This document shows positions 45,663-56,362 of a DNA stretch of 64,000 bases, in pieces. Origin of the DNA: Adiantum capillus-veneris (taxonomy: Eukaryota; Streptophyta; Polypodiopsida; Polypodiales; Pteridaceae); NCBI GenBank assembly GCA_014529385.2, contig CM043969.1:35597446-35661445 (forward strand), read 5' to 3'. The notes under the pieces were generated by a model. That model saw only the letters and a program-made list of their open reading frames with translations. It searched no databases and was not told where the DNA came from. Both the position numbers and the translations under genes were made by a program. The number at the start of each line of letters is the position of its first letter. Position 1 is the stretch's first letter.

Positions 45663-45984
45663 TGTTAGGAATTGGATCATGCTAGCTATGGTGGATGAAA
45701 GAGAAACATGGCTTCAATGTGTGAGCGTGTGTGTAAGCAAGGTTATCACTCAAGTGAATTAGGTTCCAAGATAGAATTAGCTTGGACTCATAAACACAAT
45801 CTTGAGTATTGACTTATCTTAGCACAAGTTCACCATAGACAAGCATGTAGTGCAAAATGAAGTTGTTGTTTATTGATTCAAGAAATGAGCTTTAAGTAGC
45901 TCTACAACCTTTCTCCACAGTATGTGGGATAAATCCACTCTCCTCTTCTTGACTCACACCTTAGGACAAAGCTCACACTTTACA
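45663..45984 (-). repeat. 3' LTR of gag-only element
   Basis: 322 bp, TGTTAGGAATT...CTTTACA on the plus strand. On the minus strand a PPT (CAAGGGGAGGAT) directly precedes it (45,985-45,996). Confidence 0.9.
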
Positions 45985-46227
45985 ATCCTCCCCTTGAGGT
46001 TTGGACTAAGACAAGATACTGTAGATACATGATCCACATAGGCTAACAAAATCCACATAGGATGGTGATATCCACACAGGAAAATAAAGTCCACAAAGGA
46101 TGGTGATACAGAGGATGGTAACATCCACACAAGGAAGATGCACAAAGGATGGTGATGTCCACATAGGATGATAAGCTGGTATCCACACGGGAAAAAGTCC
46201 TCCCCTACAAGTAGAGAGTCTGCATCT

Positions 46228-47096
46228 TCAAAATGGGTCTTCCCAAACGCTTCCTTTGTCTTCGTCCTTTTTGTCTTCTACTATGTGAGTTGATCCTCTG
46301 TCAGGTCTGTTGGCTTCATTGCTTCTGTTGTTGCTTTCTCCACTGCTAATACCTCCACTTGAGTAGCACCGAGAAGGAGGGTGTCCCTTCCTACCACATT
46401 TGTTGCAAGGTTTGTTTGTGTAGCAATCTTTTGCTACGTGTCCCATTCTTACACATTCATAACACTTTTGTCCGTTTGTCGATGTTGATGGAGAATATCT
46501 TCCCCTTGAAGATGTTGCGATGAAAACTCTTCTGCTTGGACTCAGTTGATGACATCTTGGAATGGTGGTGCTGGTTCTTTTTCTTCAAGAATTGTGACTA
46601 AGTGGTCATAAGAAGGTGGAAGTGCACTTAAAAGTATGGCCACTTTGTCATCTTCTGGTACTTCAACTTGGATGTCAGTGAGTTGTGTGACAATGCTCTT
46701 AAGCCTATTCACTAGGCTAGCAATGTCCTCCCCTTCAATCATAGTAACTTTGTAAAGCTGTCTTTTAAGAGTAACTTTGCTTCTTTTGGCCCTAGCTCCA
46801 AAATTACTTTGCCAGGCTTCATGTGCATGCTTACATTCATCTATGAAATGCACATAGTTATCATGCAAGGAAGTGATGATGATTCCCAAAGCTTGTTTGT
46901 CTTTGTCTAGATTTTGTGCACTTGCTATGAGTGGAGATGCCCTATTGTGCACTCCATCGGGTTCGGCTTGTTGCTCGAAGGCAGTGCTAATGACAGACCA
47001 CAAACATTTTTTCATAAGGTAGCCTCTTAATTTCGTTTGCCAAGTGTGAAATCCCTCCCCATTCAATTTCTCTATTCCCTGTCCCCCATTTGTGCC
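46228..47096 (-). pseudogene. Gag of the gag-only element
   Basis: UBN2-type copia gag: LNGEGFHTWQTKLRGYLMKK, LGIIITSLHDNYVHFIDECK, VTMIEGEDIASLVNRLKSIV, ILLSALPPSYDHLVTILEE. It is followed after a TGA (46,542-46,544) and frame change by two zinc knuckles, CYECVRMGHVAKDC and CNKCGRKGHPPSRC, and an acidic tail ending at 46,228. Gag forms the capsid-like particle that packages the RNA. The break between capsid part and knuckles may be decay; the true start codon is unclear because the frame runs upstream of the first Met (47,066). Confidence 0.85.
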
Positions 47097-48414
47097 AATA
47101 GAGGGGTCTTAGCTTAGGAGACTTTCCTAGCCAGTGTCTACCTCTTTACACGAGTACAATCGATGATAGAAAATTTACTTGCAAAGTTTTGTGCTTGATT
47201 GCAAGATTTGAAATTTTAATATCTTCTTAATGAAATGTGAAGTACCTCTTCAGTGGAGGTGAAGTCACCCTTCACGGTTTTGTTTTACCTTGGCGTATTT
47301 GGTTTGGAGATGCCTTTGTCAAAGCTGGTGGAGATGATCAACTCTTGAGACCTTTGGTTGCTTTATCTCTTCCACTTGGAGTTCTTTGACGCCTTTGAGG
47401 TTTTGAAAATTTTCGGTTGCCTTGCTGCAATTTGGTGGGAGCAGGGTCTTGAGGCCCTTGAGGCTCTTGGGGTAGCGGGCTCTAGGAATGCGCCCCAGTG
47501 AAGGGGGTAAGCTTTATATTTGAAGCCTTTTGAGGCAGCACCATGGGAAGGGGGGGCCAACAGGGGAGGACCCAAAATCTCCCTTAAAAGGGGTTGAGGG
47601 CTCGGGTGAGATCCGTGGCCGGACGCTGTGGGAGCAAGCGAAAGTCGATCGCGACAGGGCAGCGTGGGCGTGGGTAGGCGGCCGATCTCCAGTCATCGGA
47701 TGGCGTAGTCTACCAATGATCGGGCCAGTGGCGGACCCGCCTCAAGCATGAAATGCAGTTTTGTTGACTATTTGGAGTCCGCCCAGTGGGCGCTCGGATT
47801 AAGCGCTTGTCCTCTTGTGAAAGACCCCTAGAATAGGTATCTTTTCCACGAGACCTTCCAAAACAAAAGAGGGTTTAGCATTAAATGCTTCCCACACACA
47901 CACACACACTTAGAAATCTGATTGAAGCCTTGGAATTCAAGCTTGCAAAACAGTGGGTTAAAGGTTACAAAGCTTGATTTTGGTGAGATTAATTGAGAAG
48001 CCAAATGAGGTGTGATTTAAGCAATCAATGGCTCTATGGAAAGGCGTCGGAAAGCCCTTCGCACACACACAGGTTGCACTAGCAATAGTGACTTGAACGA
48101 GAGTTTGAGGGGATTCAAAAAGCTAAAAGAGAGCACAATAGCACACTAAAATCACGTACACATGAAATGCTAAATGCGAGTTCCTAATGGCAAATTAATG
48201 AACTTTGACACTAATTAAGCTTCCAACAAGCTAGTGAGTAGTGGCTCAAGAGTCTTTAGCTCAAGAACATGCTCATGCTAGCCAATGGAATACTAATTAG
48301 GTATGAATTATGCAATAGAAGAGAAAACCTAATGGATCTATCTAATGATGATCAATGAATGCTAATTGTGCAAACATGCCAATACATAATAGCAAGCCTA
48401 GCTAACATACCATG
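47097..48414 (-). other. Leader of the gag-only element
   Basis: Between PBS and gag. Contains a GC-richer patch (47,400-47,760) with short frames on both strands but no recognised protein. Confidence 0.5.
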
Positions 48415-48426
48415 GCTTTGATACCA
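48415..48426 (-). other. PBS of the gag-only element
   Basis: Minus strand TGGTATCAAAGC, two bases from the 5' LTR, complementary to initiator-Met tRNA as usual for plant copia elements. Confidence 0.9.
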
Positions 48427-48428
48427 AA

Positions 48429-48749
48429 TTTTAGGAATTGGATCGTGCTAGCTATGGTGGATGAAAGAGAAACATGGCTTCAATGTGTGAGCATGTGTGT
48501 AAGCAAGGTTATCACTCAAGTGAATTAGGTTCCAAGATATAATTAGGTTGGACTCATAAACACAATCTTGAGTATTGACTTATCGTAGAACAATCTCACC
48601 ATAGACAAGCATGTAGTGCAAAATGAAGTTGTTGTTTATTGATTCAAGAAATGAGCTTTAAGTAGCTCTACAACCTTGCTCCACATTATGTGGGATAAAT
48701 CACTCTCCTCTTCTTGACTCACACCTTAGGACAAACCTCACACTTCACA
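48429..48749 (-). repeat. 5' LTR of gag-only element
   Basis: 321 bp, about 95% identical to 45,663-45,984. The outer TG has become TT (TTTTAGGAATT). Confidence 0.9.
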
Positions 48750-50884
48750 GGTTCAACCTTCATCCATTGTAGACTTCATGGTTGTAAGGTTTGACATCTA
48801 TAGTGACATTTAGTGCATTTTTGTTTTTGAGAATCTTCATTTATTTGAAAGATAATCTACATTTTTAATGCACACGAGTGAGGTGCTTCGGTTTTATATG
48901 TACTATGGGCCTTCCAATTTGTGACTGAGTCTATGGTTGATAAATGCGATCATTTTATTTGCATGTCGATGGAGGTTCCCTTCTCAATAGGTGGAAGAGT
49001 TTTTATCTTTTTTCTTTGCAAATTATTGTTTTCCCATAAGAGCTTTTACTCGATGGGGTCTCAAAAACATGGAATCTATCTTGTCTAAACTTCATTGTTC
49101 TTCAATACTATAATAGCATGCCTTGCTTATATATTCATACAATGATCTGTGCATGTGAACAGATGTGGTTTTCTCTTTGGAAGGTTGATGAGGCTGCAAT
49201 CGTTGCACTTGGCTCGACACTATTTCCTCAGCATTGTTCAATATTAAGAAGGCTACTGAGCAAGTATGAAGATTTCCTAGATGTAGTGAGTAGGGCACTT
49301 GTAGGAGAATTTGATTACTTTCTATCGGTTATATGGAAAATTAGACACGAGGGTTGTCACAATCAAGGGATTTTGAGATTCAATATGAAAATCAACTTTT
49401 GATGGGACTTCTTTGTGAAGAAGTGCAAAAGAGATATGAGGGAAAACAAATTGAGCTTATTTTTGAGACAAAAAATAGCTTAATTTTAATTTGAAAATCT
49501 CCTTGACATGTCTCCTACTTTGTTTTACAAATTTTCTCTTGTGGTTGATGGAGAATTGATGTTGAAATGATGTCATTAAAAATGGTCTTGTATTCAATAA
49601 TGTACTTCTTACTTTCTATATGGATTTTCTAGCTTAGGTTACATATTTGTTTATCACTTCATGTCGACTTTGTTTGTAAGTGTGCTCTCTCTTGTGGAAG
49701 GTTGAATTTATAGAGCATTCTAGCCTATTTGATACCCTTGTCATGCTCATCCGTATGGACGAGTGTGAGGTTGAGTTGGCAACAAAAAATTGGTGAATTG
49801 TGATGTTTGTTTTGTACCTGATTCACATGGGATATTTCCCCCTTTCCAATGGACACCTCCAAATCGTTGTGTGTGGTCTTTTATTCGCCAAGATTACATC
49901 TCAAGGCAAGAACTTGCCATGTCTATCTAATGCAATGAAGTTGAGAAAGTATTCAGTCATTGTTCTAGCTCTTCTCAAATATCATACATGGTCTAATTCT
50001 TGCATTTACATGTGGGCTAAATTTTGACTATTTATTCAATTTATCATTAGTTAATTTGGAAAAAAATGTTTTTTCTTTATTGTCACAAATGGAAATCCAA
50101 TTGCTTTTCTCACATGTGAATCTCATTTTCACACAAGAAAAGGAGGGAGGATTTTTTAACATAGTAGCCTTTTTTAGATTCACACATGTGAATAATTTTA
50201 GCATATGAGAGTTTTTTCCAAACGAAGAAAAAAATTTCAACACAATTATTCTCATAATGAATTTATTTTCTCTAGTGTGAAAAATTCTATGAATTAATTC
50301 CTTTGTGTGACCTTAATTTGTGAAAATTTCTATAACTTCTTGTTTTAGCACGGTTCCATGTTGCCCCCATGTTGTCCTTCTCTTTCCTTTTTTTCTTCTT
50401 TGGCGCCCTTAACAGGCCCAATTGTAATATTGTTGCCCAACGCGATACTGCATGTTGATGAGTGGTAATAGATCAACATGTGCTGCCAATAGAAGTATTG
50501 CCAACTATGCATGCTGCCTGAAGTTGCTATGTAGTAGCACTTGCAAGTGATAAATTGAGAAAAGAAAAAAGCAGAGGGTGAGCTTCAGGAGAGGTTGTTA
50601 AGAGAAACAATGTAAAATTTTGTTTGTTTGAAATTGTTACATAAGTTAAAAGTCTTCCAAAATGACTTGTAAGTACGGTTATCAATTTCCAATGGTAACT
50701 TGATTTTTTCCTTGGCATGTATGATTTCTTTGAACTCGGAGGACAATGCGTTTTGTTTAACATTTCGAGAGTAGGATTTCATATGAGTGGGGCCTTGATA
50801 GTCATATTCTCATGCGAAAGTAGACCCAGCCTTAAAGAACCTTGGCTCATTACATTAGACAATTTTAAGAGAAAATGTGAGGGT
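48750..50884. other. No supported gene
   Basis: AT-rich. The longest frame (49,118-49,402; RRLLSKYEDFLDVVSRALVG) is not recognised and has no exon structure that I can extend. Likely decayed repeat DNA. Confidence 0.5.
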
Positions 50885-51024
50885 TGTTGAGCTTATATGT
50901 GAAGCTACTCAATATATGGCTTCTCTATATATGGCACCCAAGTCCCCTCTATATATACATCATCTCATGTGTGTATTCTACACACTTTGGGGTTTTATTT
51001 CTGTGCTCTCTTTCTCTCTCAACA
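50885..51024 (+). repeat. Short (140-bp) copia-type LTR
   Basis: TGTTGAG...CTCAACA ends, TATATATA promoter-like boxes near 50,950, and a PBS directly after it. No second copy lies in the window; the interior is cut by copia C2 at 52,259. Confidence 0.75.
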
Positions 51025-51036
51025 TGGTATCAGAGC
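51025..51036 (+). other. PBS after the short LTR
   Basis: TGGTATCAGAGC directly adjoining the LTR end. Confidence 0.9.
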
Positions 51037-51049
51037 AGCAAGTTTTTGT

Positions 51050-51890
51050 TTTCGATTTTTCTCTTGATCAAAAATGATTTTGCAGAAACTACCCACGCAA
51101 GGCACCGGAATTGATGTGGTCTACAAAGTTTTTTCAAATTCTACACTGATTTTGAGTTATCGTTCGCGGACTGCGTACATACCTGAAAAGAAACTTCCAC
51201 ATTTTGTTTTTAATTTTTTTGCTAATTGAAAAATATTTTACAGAAACTATTCGCTAGAGGCACTAGAATTGATGTGGTCTAAAACTTTGCAAAAGGAAGT
51301 TTTTTCAAATTCTGCACCAATTTTGAGTTATCGTTCGCGGACTGCGTACATACCTGAAAAGCAACTTTCGTTTTATGTTTTTGATTTTTCTCTTAATTGA
51401 ATTTTTTTTTGCAAAAACTACCCGTTGAAGGCATTGGAATCAATGTGGTCTACAACTTTGCAGATGAAAGTTTTTTCAAATTCTTCACTAATTTTGAGTT
51501 ATCGTTGGCGGACTGCGTACATGTCTGAAAAGAAACTTTCGTTTTTATTTTTTGATTTTTCTCCTAATTGAGAACGATTTTGTAGAAACATCCTGCAGAG
51601 GCAGTGTAATCGATATGATCTACAACTTTGAAGAAGAAAGTTTTTTCAAATTCTTCACTGATTTTTAGTTATCGTTTGTAGACTGCGTACATGCCAGAAA
51701 AGAAACTTTTGTTTTTGGTTTTTTTTAATTTTTCTGCTAATTGCAAATGATTTTGTAGAAACTATTCACTTGAGCCATCGGAATCGATGTGGTGTATAAC
51801 TTTGCAGAAGAAAGTTTCTCTAAATTCTGCACCGATTTTGGGTTATCGTTCTCGTACTGCGAATATGTTTGAAAAGTAAATTTTACTTTT
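51050..51890 (+). repeat. Five ~170-bp tandem repeats in the leader
   Basis: The block GAGTTATCGTTCGCGGACTG (with variants) recurs at 51,154, 51,326, 51,496, 51,666 and 51,840. Each unit also has AAGTTTTTTCAAATTCT, GAAAAG.AACTTTC and AATTGA parts. No open frame spans the units. Confidence 0.92.
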
Positions 51891-52119
51891 CTTTTGATTT
51901 TCCTCATAATTGAAAACTTCTCAATTATATTTTCTCTTCTGACATAGATTTGCTGCAGAAGCCAGTTACATGTCATTCTGATTCAGTCGAGCCGTTGATG
52001 ATCGTCCAAATTCTATCGAGCTACTGTTGGTACATGATCTTTTGTTATATGATATTCGTTCATTGATTCTCGTATGATTATTCTTCTAGAGATATAGTGT
52101 ACACCGTTTTATTGATAAT

Positions 52120-52258
52120 CTCTCGTTGATACCATAGTGATTTTGATGGTACCATGATGATGTTTTGTTAGTACTTTGGTCATGGTGATTTTTGTTGATA
52201 CCATGATGATATTTCGTTGATACCATGGTTATTCTCGGTGATGCCATGATGATATTTC
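52120..52258 (+). repeat. GTTGATACCATGATGAT minisatellite
   Basis: Five to six imperfect copies of GTTGATACCATGRTGATNTTT just upstream of the copia C2 LTR. The C2 insertion (candidate TSD ATTTC, 52,254-52,258) lies at its edge. Confidence 0.75.
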
Positions 52259-52445
52259 TGTTGGGTTAAAGGCCCGTGTGCCCGGCTGCCCGTTGTTCAG
52301 CCGCTCATGTACAGCCATTCATTTACTCATTCATAATAACTATACTCATAACTACACATTGTAGTGTGAGTACCGCCCCGCCACACACTGTGTCTATCTC
52401 CTTCTTCGTGCTGGCTCTCTGTGTGTGTGCTCTCCGATCCCAACA
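52259..52445 (+). repeat. 5' LTR of copia C2
   Basis: 187 bp, TGTTGGG...CCAACA. Same start as 63,921. Confidence 0.93.
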
Positions 52446-52447
52446 AG

Positions 52448-52459
52448 TGGTATCAGAGC
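52448..52459 (+). other. PBS of copia C2
   Basis: TGGTATCAGAGC, two bases after the LTR. Confidence 0.95.
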
Positions 52460-53614
52460 TTGGTAGTGAGAGCATTGAGAGTTTCATCATCATTGTTGAG
52501 TGTGTTGAAACTTGCTGCTGTTTCATTGCCGTTTTTCGGTTTCGCGCACGCGCGCATTTCTAAAGAGCAGAAGGTTTTTCTGAGCTTGGCATTGGAAGGT
52601 TCAACACTGCGCGAGTATTTTCAGTAGGTGTCCTGGGGTTTAACCCCCCTTTTGGAGCCATTCGTGCCATTAGAAATCCCATCCGAGGTACAGACTAGGA
52701 GCTGCATTTTTCAGCTCTCTTTGGTAGTTTTCTGCTACCAGAGCTTCCATAGCCATTACAGGTGCCATTGTTGTAGTGTCTTCCACTTACGTGAGCCCAC
52801 AACTCATTTGAGAGTGTGTAGCCTCTTCTTGGAGTGGCCTCATACACACAGACAGAGTGGGAGTTTGGCGACATTGTCTTCTTCGACTACAGGTACAGGT
52901 ACAGGTACAGGTACGGGTACAGGTTACAGGTTACAGGGAGCTTTGGATACAGGTTTCTTCTGTGGTTACAAAACATGTATTTTGACTGTGGGACAGCCAT
53001 GTATATGGTTGTGGTTTGAGTGGGAGCTTCTACTCTTCTGGGTAGTCTGTTTATGCGTGTTCTTGAGCTACAGGTTTACATCATCTATGTATGTTGATGG
53101 ATGTGGATATGGCAGTTTGACAGACACTCTTTATGCATGATATTGTGGAGATTTGGTTCACTTATACATAGAGCGGGTTTGCTCTTGCTTGCAGTGTTGC
53201 GGTTTGAGTACGGACAGGTACTTGGTTGACAGTAGAGATTGGACTTCGTTGAGCTTGTGCATTGGTTATATGCTCACTTGGATCCATTTATGCTCACGGA
53301 TTTGTGTAAGCTTGGTCAGCTTATGTCTCTATTGTGGTTATTCAGACATGGAGTATGTTTATGCCTCTATGACAGCTCATTTTTGATGCATTTTGTGGCA
53401 TGGTTTTCCTAGGCCGGTTGAGTTACAGGTGTCACGGGTTTATGCATTTGTTTGTGGATTTCTACGTACATTTTTTGACCATATTATGGGCTGATTTATA
53501 CTCTATGCGTTTGCTCTTTGATTGAGCAGCAGGTGTTGTCAGATTTGCAACACTACTTTGTTGTGGCAGTTTGTTGGTTGGTTACAGGTTTCTCATTGTT
53601 GCATTCTTGTTGTA
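52460..53614 (+). other. Leader of copia C2
   Basis: No protein recognised. Contains the (ACAGGT)n array at 52,888-52,937; open frames here read through that array. Confidence 0.6.
52888..52937 (+). repeat. (ACAGGT)n minisatellite
   Basis: TACAGG repeated about eight times with small variants in the copia leader. Confidence 0.9.
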
Positions 53615-54563
53615 ATGGGCACTAAAGAGGACACAGTTTTCAATATTGAGAAATTGGATGGTGCTAATTTCTCATATTGGAAAGATCAGATTTGGGATGT
53701 CTTGGTGCAGAAGAAACAGATTCGACCTCTAAAGTTGCAGGGAGTTAAGCCAGAGAACATGGAGAGGGATGATTGGGAGGAGTTGGATGAGATGTGCAGG
53801 TCTACCATTAGGCTTTCCCTTTCAAAGTCTGTTTATTACAATGTGAAAGATGCACAGGGTGGAGCTTATGAGCTATGGCAGCGGATTTGCGATATGTATG
53901 ATAAGCATTCGATTGCTTCTATGGTGTATTGGATTAAAAAGCTTATTGATTTGCGAATGGAGGAAGGTGCTTCCATGAATGCGCATTTGAATGATTTCAA
54001 TACAATTTTCAGCCAACTTGCTACGCAGAAAATTACGTTTGAGGACAATGTAAAAGCTATGTTTTTACTTGTCACGTTGCCTGAGTCATGGGACACATTT
54101 AGGACAGCCATAAGTAACTCGGTTCCTGCGGATGAGTTGACAAGTACTAATGTGGAGTCTAGTCTTCTCACGGAAGAGATTAATCGAAAGAATAATGCAG
54201 GTAGTAAGTCTTCTAGTGCAATGGTTGTCAGAGGCAGGACTATGGACAAGTATAAGTCCAACAGGGGTAAATCTAGAAGCAAGTCCCGTGTAGGCACAAG
54301 TAAAAAGGATGTGGAATGTTTTCATTGTGGTAGAAAAGGCCATTTCAAAAAGGATTGCTACAAGTGGAAAAGGGAAAATGGAGATGGTAAGAAGAAAGAC
54401 CATGATGCTAAGGAGAAGCCTAAGTCCAATGTCAAGATTGAGGAGTTAAATGCAACACAGGGAGAGTGTAGCTCTCAAGATGACCATGTATGTGCTCCGA
54501 CTAGTGCTACTAGTGAAGAGCTTGGTGATGTGTTGCTTGCATCCTATTTTGATGACGCTTTTC
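53615..54563 (+). pseudogene. Copia C2 gag and start of pol (part 1)
   Basis: The start is taken at MGTKEDTVFNIEKLDG, because this is where gag similarity begins although the frame is open further upstream. UBN2-type gag (NFSYWKDQIWDVLVQKKQ, LSKSVYYNVKDAQGGAYELW, LLVTLPESWDTFRTAISNSV), basic segment, zinc knuckle CFHCGRKGHFKKDC, acidic linker. The frame stops at CACTA-2; it resumes at 60,767 in phase. Confidence 0.92.
54561..54563. repeat. Target-site duplication TTC of CACTA-2 (left)
   Basis: TTC here and at 60,764-60,766. CACTA elements duplicate 3 bp, and excision in silico leaves the copia frame intact. Confidence 0.9.
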
Positions 54564-54720
54564 CACTACAAGAGGCTCTTCATATTAGCGACGCTCACAC
54601 AGCAACGCTCCAAAAAAAAATTCCCGGCGTCGCTATGAGCGTCGCTATAAGCGTCGCTATAAGCGTCGCAAATTTCTTTGCAAATTTGCGACGCTCATAG
54701 CGACGCTTATAGCGACGCCG
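54564..54720 (+). repeat. CACTA-2 left terminus and subterminal repeats
   Basis: CACTACAAGAGG, then many GCGTCGCTATRAGC and reverse-complement copies, including a near-perfect hairpin around 54,667-54,692 (GCGTCGCAAATT / AATTTGCGACGC). Confidence 0.92.
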
Positions 54721-54815
54721 GCTGGGGTAAAAAAATAACCGAGCGCGCCCAAAAACTCAAATCTCAGATCTGAGTTTTTCGACGCCCTCAAGCAAGGAGC
54801 AGGTAACGCTCTCCC

Positions 54816-54853
<38 letters not shown>

Positions 54854-54856
54854 CTC

Positions 54857-54889
<33 letters not shown>

Positions 54890-55013
54890 AGAGGAAGGAG
54901 AGCCAGGTATGCTCCTTCCCTCTCCTCATTCTCATGTTCCCTTCCCCTCTTTCTCTCTCCCTCTCTCTCTCTCTCTCTCACACACATACACACACACACA
55001 TAGTGTTTTTGAG

Positions 55014-55079
<66 letters not shown>

Positions 55080-55665
55080 AACAAAAACAAAAACGTGCAC
55101 ACACACATACATAAACAAAGAATGCACACACACATTGAGAGAGAAAAAGAGAGAGAGAGCATGCATAAACAAAAAACGCACGCATTGAGAGAGGAAAAGA
55201 GAGAGAGAACATGCATAAACAAAAAACGCACACATTGAGAGAGGAAAAGAGAGAGAAAACATGCATACGATCCAAAAAAACGCACACACATTGAGAGAGA
55301 AAGAGAGAGAAACTAATTTAACGTCGTAGGAAACTAATTAAAATTAAAAGACCTAAAGATCTAGCCGACGAGGAGTTGAACTCAAGACCTATTATTCAAG
55401 AGGGAAATGGCATAATCAATCTATCATACTTGGCATGGGTGATAGAAAGGTTATACCATTTATCTCTTTTTATTGGCACACACATCCACACATACGCACA
55501 CACACAAGAAGAAGAGAGTTATAACGTCGTAGGAAACTATCTTAAAAGACGTTAAAGATTAGGTTATATGTAGACTTACATTAAATTAGATTTAGGTTTA
55601 TTTTTAACTAGATTTACGTTTATTTAAGCTAGATTTAGATTTACGTTATATTAGATTAGATTTAG

Positions 55666-55840
55666 GTCTCCATAGACTGCGATGCCTGCATGAAGCGGGT
55701 GAAGAAAGCCCTCAATGGAATATAGGGTATTGCTGCCTTCACTCATGGTGGGCTCCGTCGATCCAAAAGTACTGGTGAAATGTCTTCAGAAGATAGGGAA
55801 GAAGGTGGATCTTCAGGGCGGCAAGAGTCACTACATCCCC
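55666..55840 (+). pseudogene. HMA-domain (metal-binding) gene fragment captured in CACTA-2
   Basis: One frame reads VSIDCDACMKRVKKALNGI, matching the CxxC metal-binding loop and first helix of plant heavy-metal-associated domains. A shifted frame continues with GSVDPKVLVKCLQKIGKKVD, matching the end of the same domain. A stop (TAG) and frameshift separate them and the middle of the domain is degraded. No transposase role is expected for it, so it looks like a host gene fragment picked up by the CACTA element. I cannot name the donor gene. Confidence 0.6.
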
Positions 55841-56240
55841 GACACAATGACCATCTAGACAACCTCTAGTCATTAGACTTACGTTAAATTAGATTTAGCT
55901 TTATTTTTAGTTAGATTTACATTTATTTAGATTTACGCTTATTTACGTTAGATCGATTCCACGCAAGAATTACTTACGGTTTAGGGTTTAGAGTTAGACG
56001 AACAGTGAAAAGATCTACTGTGAAAAGATGTTAAGATGAAGTGAAGTGCTACAGCTAGAGAAGAGGCAAAGGGGTTTTGTCCACTACATGCAGTATCATG
56101 TAGACGTGGGTGTGTAGATTTCTTGTACCCACAAATATAGGTATTGACCAATAAAGACGAGATTATAACCCGGTGGTTCTGATCTCCGTGCACCTCTAGA
56201 CCGAGGTGTGCGGGGATTGGACATGACTAGAGAATGTGAG

Positions 56241-56300
<60 letters not shown>

Positions 56301-56362
56301 GACGAAGAATGCCAATAGAATATTAAATTTGTTGTCCAGGTTATAAGTTTTTTATCCTCATT

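Larger units (their letters stand above)
45663..48749 (-). mobile_element. Gag-only LTR retrotransposon (TR-GAG-like)
   Basis: Minus-strand element of 3.1 kb with ~322-bp LTRs, PBS, PPT and a near-perfect 5-bp TSD (GGTTT at 45,658, GGTTC at 48,750). The only coding region is a copia-type gag with two zinc knuckles; there is no protease, integrase or RT. Non-autonomous gag-only LTR elements of this kind are known in plants as TR-GAGs. It would depend on pol supplied by a copia relative. Confidence 0.85.

Noticed and set aside
47363-47751. GC-rich frames in the gag-only element leader
   Set aside because: They overlap on both strands, have no known domain and lie in a leader region.
52276-53140. 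Open frames in the copia C2 leader (including one through the ACAGGT array)
   Set aside because: They lie between PBS and gag, have no recognisable domain and depend on the repeat for length.
55360-55400. tRNA-like B-box (GAGTTGAACTCAAGACC) suggesting a SINE
   Set aside because: No A box at the right distance, no poly-A or TSD, and no cloverleaf can be drawn.
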